Assembly (NCBI RefSeq): GCF_005863245.1
Contig: NZ_VBUT01000006.1
Span: 62,001-126,000 of the forward strand
DNA from: Nocardia cyriacigeorgica
Lineage (GTDB): Bacteria > Actinomycetota > Actinomycetes > Mycobacteriales > Mycobacteriaceae
DNA length: 64,000 nucleotides
Direction of reading: 5' to 3'
The position numbers were made by a program, and so were the translations under genes. Positions 26,731 to 35,321 of this stretch are shown here, piece after piece. Within the stretch, counting starts at the first letter, position 1. Each line of letters starts with the position of its first letter. Under the pieces are notes generated by a model. It made no database searches. It was not told the origin of the DNA and worked only from the letters and a program-made list of their open reading frames with translations.

Positions 26731-26850
26731 CACCGAGCGGCCGTCGGTGTCGAGCTTCTCGCACGGATCGGCGTAGCCCGCGTGCTTGCGGACCTCGAAG
26801 ACACCGCCGACTTTCCGACAGCGATCAAGCGGGTGCTTTTCGTCCTGAAG
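26731..26850 (+). pseudogene. 3' remnant of a HAD-family gene
   Basis: Reading in frame with 26749 gives VELLARIGVARVLADLEDT followed by ADFPTAIKRV. The intact HAD gene nearby ends AEVLAEAGADIVLPDLEDT then ASFLTAIKQV. The DNA stretch GACCTCGAAGACACCGC is identical in both. The remnant has no start or catalytic domain and reads on past the old stop. It marks a partial duplication or a decayed paralogue. Confidence 0.75.
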
Positions 26851-26917
26851 TCCGCCGCCACTCCATCGACGGTGCTTCGCTACGTTCCGAGACATAGCGC
26901 GCCAACCGAGGAGATAG

Positions 26918-27283
26918 ATGAGCACCCCCGTACCGCCGCGGGCCTTGACCGATCTGGAGGTCGGCGTTGTCAGGATGCTGCTGTCGTCCGGGGTGCCGGG
27001 CGCGAGTGAGTACCTGACGCAAGTCCCGTGTGCACGGGTGGTCGCCACCTGGGGCGTTGGTTCGCCCAGCGTCGACCTGGCTGTGGAGCCCGGAGCGGCG
27101 CCGGCATCCGTGTCGACGGACGGAATAGTCGCCAGCGGTGACGTGAGCGATCAAGACGGCAAGCCGGTCGGGGAAGTCATCCTGTGGGTCGAGGGTGGCT
27201 GGTTGAGCGGGATCGAGTACGCCTGGCACACCGACGAGCGACCACACTCGCTGCCCGATCCGAGTCAGATACGGCTCCTATAG
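26918..27283 (+). CDS. Conserved-type hypothetical protein of the accessory island
   Basis: 121 residues, acidic. LTDLEVGVVRMLLSSGVPGASEYLTQ, then a beta-rich part (VVATWGVGSPSVDLAV) and the C-terminal GEVILWVEGGWLSGIEYAWHTDE ending PDPSQIRLL. Related small proteins with a GWLSGxEYxxYTDExP-type ending occur in streptomycetes and nocardiae; no function is known to me. GAGGAG lies 4 bp before ATG 26918. It is sandwiched between a HAD remnant and the intact HAD gene, which suggests that a HAD/small-protein unit was duplicated. Confidence 0.8.
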   Translation: MSTPVPPRALTDLEVGVVRMLLSSGVPGASEYLTQVPCARVVATWGVGSPSVDLAVEPGAAPASVSTDGIVASGDVSDQDGKPVGEVILWVEGGWLSGIEYAWHTDERPHSLPDPSQIRLL

Positions 27284-27349
27284 GCCATCTCGCATGTATG
27301 ACAGGTGTTTGCCACATGCGTGCGAGTGCTCGGCACGTACCCTTTGCAG

Positions 27350-28054
27350 GTGGGAGCGCTGCTAGTCCTGTGGGATGTGGACAACACGATGATCGCTAAT
27401 GGCGGGGTTTCGAAGGAGACCTACGCCGGAGCGTTCGAGCTGCTGACGGGGCGGCGGGCCGAGTTTCGGCCGCGGACGGGTGGGAGCACCGACCTTCTGA
27501 TCATGCGGGATCTGGCCGAGCGCCACGGCGCGGTGCTCACGGAGGGGCCCGAGAACATTTTCGGTGCATTGGAAAGATCGTTGCTTGTTCGGCGGGCGAC
27601 TCTCGCCGCTCGGGGGCGCGCGCTCCCAGGTGTACGGGCGGCGTTGGACGCCCTTGCTCAGATGGATGGGGCGGTCCAGTCGGTACTGACGGGAAACATC
27701 CGGCCGAACGCGTTCGTGAAACTCGATACCTTCGACTTGGCCGGCCCGCCGTTGGATTGGGACATCGGTGCGTTCGGCTCTGATGACGAAGTCCGCGCCA
27801 ATCTGGTCGGCATTGCCCAACGGCGTTCTGCCGAGAAGTATGCGGTGCCGTTTGCGAGGGACAACACTGTACTGATCGGGGATACACCCAACGACGTGCG
27901 CGCCGGTGTCGAGGGCGGAGCGAAGGTCGTCGCGGTCGCCACGGGCAGCGATCGCGCTGAGGTTCTTGCCGAAGCCGGAGCCGACATAGTGCTTCCAGAC
28001 CTCGAAGACACCGCGTCCTTTCTGACCGCGATCAAGCAGGTGCGCGCGTCTTGA
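27350..28054 (+). CDS. HAD-superfamily hydrolase
   Basis: 234 residues. Motif I LVLWDVDNTMIANGG (DxDNT), cap domain, motif II SVLTGNI, motif III Lys (EKY), and motif IV NTVLIGDTPNDVRAGVEGG. A full active site for a phosphatase of subfamily I. The substrate is unknown. GTG 27350 is chosen, since it opens directly into motif I; there is no ribosome binding site and the transcript may be leaderless. Its 3' end overlaps the convergent XRE gene by 23 bp. Confidence 0.9.
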   Translation: MGALLVLWDVDNTMIANGGVSKETYAGAFELLTGRRAEFRPRTGGSTDLLIMRDLAERHGAVLTEGPENIFGALERSLLVRRATLAARGRALPGVRAALDALAQMDGAVQSVLTGNIRPNAFVKLDTFDLAGPPLDWDIGAFGSDDEVRANLVGIAQRRSAEKYAVPFARDNTVLIGDTPNDVRAGVEGGAKVVAVATGSDRAEVLAEAGADIVLPDLEDTASFLTAIKQVRAS

Positions 28055-28838
28055 AGTTCGCGGCCGAGAACATTTTCCAGAAATGTGAATCTGTTATCGG
28101 TGCGGCGCCTTCCCACACTCGCTCGAAGCTGCGCACGTAGGTGTCGAAGAAGTCGCCACCCTGAACGCGTCGGAGGTGTAAGAGCGGAGCGTTGTAGCCA
28201 TAGGTGCCGTAGACATGCTGATTGACCAACATCTGATCGTCATAGCGAAAGATCGAGTTGTAGAGGCACGTGCGGTGGAGCATGAATTCGACGCCCGGAA
28301 CTCCCACCAGTGGGCTGTAGTAGGTCAGCGCCATGCGAATACGGGCCGGTATCGCCTCGTAGAGTCTTTCCTCTTCCCCTCGCAGCGCCATCTCGGGTGA
28401 ATCCGGGTCGCCCAACAGTATTCGTACACGGACGCCGCTATCGGCTTTGCGCCGAATCAGATCGATGGATTCAGGGTTCTGTTCGGGAAGAAAGAGGCTG
28501 GCATTCGCGAACAGCCAAAGGTCCGACTCGGTGTTTGCCAAGAGGTCCAGCCACAGATGGCGCGGCGCGTCGGCGCGGTGCGGATAGAGGCCGACGATCT
28601 CCAGCTGCGCGGCCTTTTTCGTCCCGAGATCCAGCTCTGGCCACAGAAAACCGACGGCAACTCCCAACACCTCGGCCGCCTTGCGGGCCGTCGTCCGACG
28701 CGGCACGACCCCCTTTGTCACCCAGCGATGGACGCTCTTCGGGTCGAGTTCGACCTGCGCGGCCAGTGCCTCATTGGTGAGCCCGGCATCCAGGATGGCG
28801 GCGCGCAGACGTTCGTTCGGTGATGATCCCAATGACAT
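28032..28838 (-). CDS. XRE regulator with DUF5919-type domain
   Basis: 268 residues. HTH (about 8-60; LRAAILDAGLTNEALAAQV, DPKSVHRWVTKGVVPRR), then a DUF5919-type domain of about 190 residues, with IVGLYPHRADAPRHLW, SGVRVRILLGDPDSP, YYSPLVGVPGVEFMLH and LYNSIFRYDDQMLVNQHVY. The fold resembles phospholipase-D-like sensor domains but lacks HKD motifs. It converges on the HAD gene and is divergent from the small resolvase-like gene at 29041. Direct and inverted GGGACGTT repeats lie just upstream. Confidence 0.9.
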   Translation of the reverse strand: MSLGSSPNERLRAAILDAGLTNEALAAQVELDPKSVHRWVTKGVVPRRTTARKAAEVLGVAVGFLWPELDLGTKKAAQLEIVGLYPHRADAPRHLWLDLLANTESDLWLFANASLFLPEQNPESIDLIRRKADSGVRVRILLGDPDSPEMALRGEEERLYEAIPARIRMALTYYSPLVGVPGVEFMLHRTCLYNSIFRYDDQMLVNQHVYGTYGYNAPLLHLRRVQGGDFFDTYVRSFERVWEGAAPITDSHFWKMFSAANFKTRAPA

Positions 28839-28851
28839 CGCAAGCCCCCCT

Positions 28852-28899
28852 GGGACGTTCAGGACATTGTGTAGCCAGCCTAACGTCACCAAACGTCCC
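28852..28899. promoter_or_regulatory. Operator-like repeats upstream of the XRE/DUF5919 gene
   Basis: GGGACGTT (28852-28859) is inverted to AACGTCCC (28892-28899), and AACGTCAC (28882-28889) is a 10-bp-spaced direct repeat of the latter. They begin 14 bp upstream of the regulator's ATG, in the gap shared with the divergent gene at 29041. Confidence 0.6.
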
Positions 28900-29040
28900 C
28901 GGCACATGGTTTCGACGGCATCGGCGCAAGCGAAACATCGAGGTCGTCCCGCTCCTGCTCGGGAACGTCGGCCCATATTCATGCGAGTAGCCGGATGCTC
29001 ACCGGTAGGAGCGCCCTTCGACGAAAGTAGCTGGAGAACG

Positions 29041-29343
29041 GTGACTGACGCACCAGCGTTCGGATGGATCGACCACGACGCGAGCACCGCCCCGGACTGG
29101 GAGACGGCGCAGGTCCAACGCCTGGCTCGGAAGCTCGGGTATCGGGTGGTCTGGCCGCATCGGTTCTCGGTGCTTCCGGTTGCCGACCAGGTACGCAATG
29201 CGCAAGCGGAGGTGGTGATCCTGCCCGCACCAGAGCATCTCAGCCCGCTGGAGCTGAACAGGGTGATGGAGATTGCCGATGTGGAAGTGGTGCTACCGCG
29301 CCTGTCGTTCGCGAGGTGGGCGACGATCGGGCCCGTGCGGTGA
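29041..29343 (+). CDS. Small resolvase-N-terminal-like protein
   Basis: 100 residues. The pattern FGWIDHDASTAPDWETAQV, LARKLGYRVVWPH, AEVVILPAPEHLSPLELNR, ADVEVVLPRLSFARW follows the first four strands of a serine-resolvase N-terminal domain. The catalytic Ser of the YxRVS motif is replaced, and no DNA-binding arm follows. Many nocardiae carry such catalytically dead paralogues; function unknown. GTG 29041 has GGAG 5 bp upstream. It is divergent from the XRE/DUF5919 regulator, and a 30-residue membrane-peptide frame overlaps its end. Confidence 0.8.
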   Translation: MTDAPAFGWIDHDASTAPDWETAQVQRLARKLGYRVVWPHRFSVLPVADQVRNAQAEVVILPAPEHLSPLELNRVMEIADVEVVLPRLSFARWATIGPVR

Positions 29344-29432
29344 GTGGCTGGGAGATCGGCGGGTTCGCGGTGGCGGTCGGATTGCCGCTGCTTGTGCTGG
29401 CGTTGGCGATCTGGTGGCCGGATGGGGGATGA
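29340..29432 (+). CDS. 30-residue single-helix membrane peptide
   Basis: GTG 29340 overlaps the stop of the previous gene by 4 bp (GTGA). It encodes SGWEIGGFAVAVGLPLLVLA then LAIWWPDGG: one hydrophobic helix capped by Trp residues and short polar ends, a convincing transmembrane peptide. No separate ribosome binding site; translation would be by coupling. Too short to judge by codon bias alone. Confidence 0.55.
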   Translation: MSGWEIGGFAVAVGLPLLVLALAIWWPDGG

Positions 29433-29495
29433 GGGGTCGAGGTCCGGCCGGAGGGGTGGCCCGGCCGGGGGCTCGCGCGATGGTGGGGCGGTGAT

Positions 29496-32400
29496 TCACC
29501 CGACGGGTTCCAGCGGCAACCCGCCGTGGATCGAGTGCGGTAGCCGACGACGGTTGGGGGAGTGGAGGGCGGTGGTGAGGTCGGTGCCGTCGTGTTCGGC
29601 GAGGAGGTCGCCGGCGTCCCAGACGAGGAGGGTGGCGCTGACGGTGTTCTCGGCGGTGGAGTGGGCGAGGTCGTAGTGGGCGCAGGCGGGGACGTGGGGG
29701 TAGGTGATCCACAGGTCGTAGCCGGTCATGAACAGGTCGAGGTCGAATTGGACGCTGAGGCCGAGTAGTTCGCTGCGGCCGTTGTCGTCGACGCCGGCGA
29801 AGGCTTCGTCCAGGGCGAGCAGGCGGGGGGCCTGCGGGTCGGCGGAGTCGAGCATGACGTGGGCGGCGGCGAACAGCGGCAGGTGCAGGGACACCGATTG
29901 CTCGCCGCCGGACAGGGCGCTGTGGCGGGCGACGGTGAGGCGGTCCTCGCTGCCGTCGGCGGACATCAGGGTGAACGAGAACACCCGCCAGGTGCGGTAA
30001 TCGAGGGTGGCGGCGAGGATCTCGGGGTAGGAGCGTTCCGGGTGGGCGGCGCGGGCGGCGCGGATCTCGGCGGCGAAATGCGCGCGGATGGCCGCCAGAT
30101 CGTCGGCGCTGAGCGCGGAGGTGTCGCGGTCGAGCAGTTTGCACATCGCGCGCGCGGCCTCGGACAGGCCGTCGGCGAGCAGCCAGTGCACGCCGATGGT
30201 GTTGCCGGAGGACATGCGGCGCTGCTTCATCTCCGCGCTCATCCGGCTGATGAGTTCGCGGGCGTCGCTGGTGCGTTCGTGGATCTGCTGGGCCAGTCCG
30301 GTGAGCAGGGCGTCTTCGAGGATGCGGCGTTCGGCGTCGGTGAGCAGGAGTTCCTGATCGCGGCGGGCGGCATCGACGCGGGTGGCGAATTCGGCGAGCG
30401 GGGCGACACCGTGTTCGTCGTGCACGCGCACCACGGTCAAGCCATCGGCGGCATCCCAGTGCACCCGGTAGTCGCGGCCGGAGGCGGCCAGGGCGGCGTC
30501 GAATTCCTGGAGGGCGGTGGTCACCGCGCTGCGGGTTGATTTGCGGCCGGCCTCGGTGGCGCGCACGGATTCGGTGGCGGCGCGTAGTTCGGCGAAGAGT
30601 TCGGCGACCTCGTCGGGCAGCACCGCGGGCTCCGATTCCGGTCCCGCCGCCGCGATCCGGTACAGCAGCTGATCCGGGGTGGACCACGCGGCGTCGCTGC
30701 TCGGCCAGCGGCATTCGGTGTTCGCGCCGAGCAAGGCCAGCAGATCGGGCTGCGCGTAGGGCGCCAGCGCCCGCACATCGGCGAGCACCTCGGTGAGCGC
30801 GGTGCCGAGCGCTTCGTGGGCGGTCCGGTAGGCGGCTTCCGCATCGCCGACCGCTTCGATCGCCGCATTGGCGGCCTTACGCGCGGCCTTCTGTTCGGCC
30901 CTGGCGGCGTCGATGCGTTCGCGGGCCTGCTCGAGGTCGCGGTCGATATCGGCGGCGCTCGCGCCGAGCGATTCGCGCAGGGTCTCCAGTTTGCGGGACT
31001 GTTCCTCGAACCCGGCCTGCGCGGCCTCGGCTTCCTCGGCGAACGCCTCGGCCAGATCGCGCGCCTCACCGTGTCGGTCATTCGCCTCGCGCTCACGTTC
31101 CCGGTCCCGGTCGTGCTCGGCGCGCAGCCGCAGCAGCCCGGTGCCGGTGTTCTCGAAATGCCGGATCGCGGCGGCCAGGGCGTCGAGTTCGCGGGCGTCG
31201 CGGGGGGTGCGGTGCGCGGCGGCGGCGGTCCGCAGCGCCTTCTCCGCCGTAGCCACCTGCGCTACCGCGTGATCGAGATCGGCCTCGGCCTGGGTGGCGG
31301 CCTCGGACTTGGAGCGCAGCATGCCCGCGCATTCGGACACCGCCCGCAACGCGGCGGTGACACCGGTGGGCCGGGGCAAAGCCTTGGCCGCAGCGCTGAT
31401 TCGGGCCAACCGCGCGCACACCTCGGCCTCCTCGTCCGCGGCGGCGCGCTGGGCGGCGGTGGCCGACTCGATGGCCTGATCGAGTTCGGCGATGCGCGAC
31501 TCACGCCTGCGGGCGCGCGCGGTGGTGCCGATGAACTCGGCATGCGGTTTGTGGTGGCGGCCGAGCTGGACACCGGTGCGGAAGTGGCCGGAGACCGAGA
31601 CGAGGACTGGACCGGCGGCGATCGAGCCGGAGCTGTCGTGCCCGGGGGAGCCGAGCTCTGTAGAGGAGCGTGCTCCGACCGGTGAATCGGCGCCGGCGTG
31701 CCCGGCGGTGGTGCCGGTTGAACTCACCGTGTGGTCGGGCCCGGCTGCTGGTTCCTCGCCCGGACGCATGGCGTCGGCGCAATCAGCCGGCGCGACACCG
31801 GAGGACATCGCAGCGGCCGAATCGACTGCTCTGTCGCCGAGAGCGATGGACGCCAATACGGCGGCGACTTCGGCGCGTGGCACGGTGAGCGCGTCGGAAT
31901 CGTCCTCGACGACGAGCACATCGGCGAGGGTGCGGCTGGTCGGTCGTGCGTGCTCGGGCAGCGGGATCAGGAACAGCTCGGAGTCGAACTCGGCGGGCCG
32001 GTCGGCGTCCGCGCAGACCCAGGCATCCAGCAGACCGGCGGCGGCCAGCGCCGATTCGATACCGGCCGCGTCCTCGGCAGACACGTCGTCGGCGAAGCGG
32101 ACCAACTGCCACAGCGGCGCGCCCGCCAGCCCGTCGCGCGAGTCGGTGTGGGTCGGCGAGGGCGGCGGGGCGTCGTCGCGCTGGGCGGCCACCCGATCGC
32201 GTTCGGCGGTGAGCTCACGGACCTGCTGGGCGGCGGCGGCCGCACGGGACTTGGCTTCCTGGCGGCGGGTGCGCAGCTGGTCGAGCAGCGGTTCGGCATG
32301 TTCGGCCAGGATTTCGGGCAGGCCCGCGATCTCGTCGGCGCCGGTCTGGGCGAGCGCGGTCTCGAGGGCGTCGACGATGCCATTGCCGTCGGCGGCATAC

Positions 32401-33890
32401 ACCTCGCGATACGCCGACCACCATTCCCGCAGCGCCGCACTCGCTTCGGTGCGGGCCACGGCCACCGCGGCTTCGGCGCGGGCGATCTCGGCCGCCGCCT
32501 CATCGCGCGCGGTGCGGGCCCGGTCGGCGAGCCGTTCGGCCCTGGTCCGCTCGGCGGTCGCGGTATCGAGCAGGCCGAGGGCTTGACGCACAGCGCGCAC
32601 GTCGGCATCACGTTCCTCGGCGTGGCCGCGCACGGCGGCGGTCAGCTGCTCGGCCCGCGATCCGTCCGGCAACGGCGACCACGCGATGCCGGCTTCCTCG
32701 GCGGCGGCCCGCAATTCGTCCTCACCCCGGGCCAAGGCCGCGGCGGTGGTGGCGACGGCAGCCGTAGCGCGTTCGGCCTCCTGCGCCCGCTGATCGAGGG
32801 TCTGCGCGGCCTTGACCGCCTTGTCGCGGTGCGCGCCCGCGGAAACCTCCAGGCGGCGGACGGCGTCGGCGAGGTCGTCGAGCTGCTGTTTGCCCTCGTA
32901 GGCGCTGGACCGTTGCAGGGTTTCGCGATCGGCGATCGCCTGCTCATACGCGCGGTCGGCGTCTTCTGCGCGGGCCTCGGCGGCGGTGCGTTCGGCCTCG
33001 CGGCGCTCACGCAACGCCGTCGCCGCGAACAGGGCGGTCGAGGCGTGCGTGACCGCGTCCAGGCGAGTCGCGACCTGATCGACGTCGGTCTTGGCCTGCA
33101 CCGCAAGATATTTCCGGTAGACGGCCACGAAATCCCTGGTCGCGGTATCGGCGTGGACCAGCCCCGCCAGCGTCCGCCCGACCTCCTCCATATCGCTGAA
33201 CGAGCGCGCCGCGTCCATGATCAGCTGCTCGTCCAGCGGCCGCAGGCCATCGGTGAGTGCTTGCGACAGCCCGCGCGGATCGAGGTTTTTGGCCAGCTGC
33301 GGGCGGCGCAGCGTGAGGATCAGGTTGATGAGCTGGTCGTAGCGCTGCTGCCCGAGCCCGAACATGCGCGCGTCGATCGCGGCCCGGTACTCGACCGGGC
33401 GGTCGACGATGGCATCGGACCCGATCTGCTCGGCCAGCTGTTTGCGGGTGAACGGCCGGTCGTCCGGCCCGAGCAGCGAGAAGTCCACGCCCACCCGGCC
33501 GTCGGCGACGAAATACCAGCGGGTCACCTTGTCCGAGGGCCGGGTGGCGCGCATGCCGATACCGACGGTGACCACCTCGGGGTCGTCCCAATCACCGCGC
33601 GCGAACTCCATCCACACATACGAGTAGGCCGATTCCTGCTTGCGGTAGAGCAGATTCGACTTCATGGTGCGCTCTTCACCGGCGAACGGGTTGAGCCGGC
33701 GCGGCTCGATCCGCCCGTCGAGCACGAACGGGAACAGCACCTCGAGCGCCTTGGTCTTACCGGAACCATTGGGCCCGCGCAGCACCAACCGGCCGTCGGC
33801 GAAGCAGAACTCCTGATCCCGGTAGTCCCACAGGTTCACGATTCCCGCGCGGGTGGGCACGAACCGCACCCCGCCGTGAATGAGCGGCAT
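29496..33890 (-). CDS. jetC: JetC-type SMC-like ATPase (TIGR02680 family; Wadjet type II / Mks)
   Basis: 1464 residues. N-terminal Walker A LVLRGPNGSGKTKALEVLF after an opening beta domain; two long coiled-coil arms (about 240-560 and 770-1070, dense in Ala/Arg/Glu heptads); a hinge-like middle; C-terminal signature SALSGGEQSVSLHLPLFAAA and Walker B RLLALDEAFAGVDDNGR. The family is the SMC motor of Wadjet, which extrudes DNA loops and targets small circular DNA. The region around residues 680-745 is a Ser/Gly/Ala-rich low-complexity insertion in the hinge neighbourhood. It directly abuts jetB (stop and start adjacent). The nuclease JetD, which normally follows, is not here. Confidence 0.93.
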   Translation of the reverse strand: MPLIHGGVRFVPTRAGIVNLWDYRDQEFCFADGRLVLRGPNGSGKTKALEVLFPFVLDGRIEPRRLNPFAGEERTMKSNLLYRKQESAYSYVWMEFARGDWDDPEVVTVGIGMRATRPSDKVTRWYFVADGRVGVDFSLLGPDDRPFTRKQLAEQIGSDAIVDRPVEYRAAIDARMFGLGQQRYDQLINLILTLRRPQLAKNLDPRGLSQALTDGLRPLDEQLIMDAARSFSDMEEVGRTLAGLVHADTATRDFVAVYRKYLAVQAKTDVDQVATRLDAVTHASTALFAATALRERREAERTAAEARAEDADRAYEQAIADRETLQRSSAYEGKQQLDDLADAVRRLEVSAGAHRDKAVKAAQTLDQRAQEAERATAAVATTAAALARGEDELRAAAEEAGIAWSPLPDGSRAEQLTAAVRGHAEERDADVRAVRQALGLLDTATAERTRAERLADRARTARDEAAAEIARAEAAVAVARTEASAALREWWSAYREVYAADGNGIVDALETALAQTGADEIAGLPEILAEHAEPLLDQLRTRRQEAKSRAAAAAQQVRELTAERDRVAAQRDDAPPPSPTHTDSRDGLAGAPLWQLVRFADDVSAEDAAGIESALAAAGLLDAWVCADADRPAEFDSELFLIPLPEHARPTSRTLADVLVVEDDSDALTVPRAEVAAVLASIALGDRAVDSAAAMSSGVAPADCADAMRPGEEPAAGPDHTVSSTGTTAGHAGADSPVGARSSTELGSPGHDSSGSIAAGPVLVSVSGHFRTGVQLGRHHKPHAEFIGTTARARRRESRIAELDQAIESATAAQRAAADEEAEVCARLARISAAAKALPRPTGVTAALRAVSECAGMLRSKSEAATQAEADLDHAVAQVATAEKALRTAAAAHRTPRDARELDALAAAIRHFENTGTGLLRLRAEHDRDREREREANDRHGEARDLAEAFAEEAEAAQAGFEEQSRKLETLRESLGASAADIDRDLEQARERIDAARAEQKAARKAANAAIEAVGDAEAAYRTAHEALGTALTEVLADVRALAPYAQPDLLALLGANTECRWPSSDAAWSTPDQLLYRIAAAGPESEPAVLPDEVAELFAELRAATESVRATEAGRKSTRSAVTTALQEFDAALAASGRDYRVHWDAADGLTVVRVHDEHGVAPLAEFATRVDAARRDQELLLTDAERRILEDALLTGLAQQIHERTSDARELISRMSAEMKQRRMSSGNTIGVHWLLADGLSEAARAMCKLLDRDTSALSADDLAAIRAHFAAEIRAARAAHPERSYPEILAATLDYRTWRVFSFTLMSADGSEDRLTVARHSALSGGEQSVSLHLPLFAAAHVMLDSADPQAPRLLALDEAFAGVDDNGRSELLGLSVQFDLDLFMTGYDLWITYPHVPACAHYDLAHSTAENTVSATLLVWDAGDLLAEHDGTDLTTALHSPNRRRLPHSIHGGLPLEPVG

Positions 33891-35321
33891 CTACTCGGCT
33901 CCTTCCGTACCGGCCGTGTCCAGCACGGGTTCGGGGTGACGTCGGTCCTCGGTCGCCGGAAACGTCTCGGCGGCAGTGACGAACAGCTCGGCAGATTTCT
34001 TCGCGCGCACTGTCACCACCGCACCTCGGTAGCGCGCCAGAGCGGGCAGCACCAGCACTCCGCCGGGCACGCAGACGATCAGCCGCAACCGTTCGAGCAG
34101 CGCGATCACCTCGGCGGTCAGGCCGGGAACATCGGCCTGCCATTGGGCGGCGAAGGTGGCGCCGTACCGGTCGGTGAGCGCGCGGACGGTCTCGTCGATC
34201 CACGCGGTATCGACGAAGGGATGTTCCGGTTCCGGCGCTGGTTCGGTGGGTGCCTCGTCGGATTCGGTTGACGCGGTGTCGAATTCACTCAACGGCTCGA
34301 ACACCGATTCCCGCGGGATTGCCGCGTCGAGATCGGCCGCGAGCGAGGACGCCGGCTCTGTGCCCCCGGTGCGCCGCGCGATCGGATCATCGATATCGAG
34401 AACCCGATCGGCGACCTCACCCGCGAGCAGCAACCCGACCTGGGCGAGGGTCCCGGTGCCGGGGAACCGGACGTCCGACAACCGCCCGGACGTATCGATC
34501 AAGGCCACACCCTCGGCGCGGCGTTCGGCGCGCAGGCCGGTGAACAGTTCGACCTCGGCGATGAGCCGATCCTGGGTCAGCAGCGCCACTTCGTCGGCCC
34601 CGAGGTCGGCGGCGTACACCACCGGCCGCTCGACCAGCACCCGCCGCACATGGCGCGCCGCCTCGGTCTGGCGGGTCGAGGCTGCGCCGGTGCCTGCGGG
34701 TTCGCCGAGCAAACCGTGCACGCTGTGCAGGTGCTGCAACGCGCGCGGCGGCCGGAACAGCGCGAACACCACGGCCCGATCGATGTCGTACAGCGCCTCG
34801 CCCGCGGCCGGGTCGGAGGCCCAGCCGCTCGCGTCACCGTCGGCCAGGGTCAGCGCACCGCGGGTGGCCAGCCAGCCCACCGCATCGACGAAGGCGTCGC
34901 GGTCGGCGCCGCGCTCGGTCGCCAGATCGAGCCCGTCCATCTGGGCGGTGTACACCGCCACCTGATCCGCCAGCTCGGACAGCGTGATCTGATCGCCCGC
35001 TCGACCCAGCGCGGCCAGCGCCAGCGCCAGGTACGCGTAGCGACGCCGATCGAACACCCGGTCGGCGGGAGTGCGCGCCGGCCTGCTCGCATCGAGCCGG
35101 TCCAGCACCGGGAACACCCGCGCGGTCGTCTCGGTGACCTCGAGCCGGTAGCCGAACAACTCGGCCAGATCCTCGCGCAGCTCAGTTGCCCAGCGACGCA
35201 CCAGCGGCAGCGCGATGCGATCCGGATAGGTGCGGGTCACCAGGTGATTGGCCAGCACGACGCGGGCAGCGCGTTGATAATTGTCCAGCGCGAGCGCATC
35301 GATGCGCCGGCTTGCGGTCAT
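33891..35321 (-). CDS. jetB: JetB-type (TIGR02678/DUF2398) subunit, MukE-like
   Basis: 476 residues, with winged-helix sequence in the first half (DRRRYAYLALALAALGRAGDQITLSELAD) and ARHVRRVLVERPVVYAADL, typical of this family. A Glu/Pro/Ser-rich linker (about 340-385) precedes a C-terminal helical domain. In Wadjet complexes JetB is the kite subunit (MukE/MksE-like) that bridges JetA and the motor. ATG 35321 overlaps the end of jetA by 4 bp (ATGA); jetC starts at the base after its stop. The three genes are one tightly coupled transcript. Confidence 0.9.
   Translation of the reverse strand: MTASRRIDALALDNYQRAARVVLANHLVTRTYPDRIALPLVRRWATELREDLAELFGYRLEVTETTARVFPVLDRLDASRPARTPADRVFDRRRYAYLALALAALGRAGDQITLSELADQVAVYTAQMDGLDLATERGADRDAFVDAVGWLATRGALTLADGDASGWASDPAAGEALYDIDRAVVFALFRPPRALQHLHSVHGLLGEPAGTGAASTRQTEAARHVRRVLVERPVVYAADLGADEVALLTQDRLIAEVELFTGLRAERRAEGVALIDTSGRLSDVRFPGTGTLAQVGLLLAGEVADRVLDIDDPIARRTGGTEPASSLAADLDAAIPRESVFEPLSEFDTASTESDEAPTEPAPEPEHPFVDTAWIDETVRALTDRYGATFAAQWQADVPGLTAEVIALLERLRLIVCVPGGVLVLPALARYRGAVVTVRAKKSAELFVTAAETFPATEDRRHPEPVLDTAGTEGAE

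Noticed and set aside
29293..30714. Long open frame antisense/overlapping jetC as a possible jetD
   Set aside because: The frame is almost all Arg/Pro/Ala, with no DUF2399 or topoisomerase-VI-like motif; it is a GC-rich shadow of jetC.
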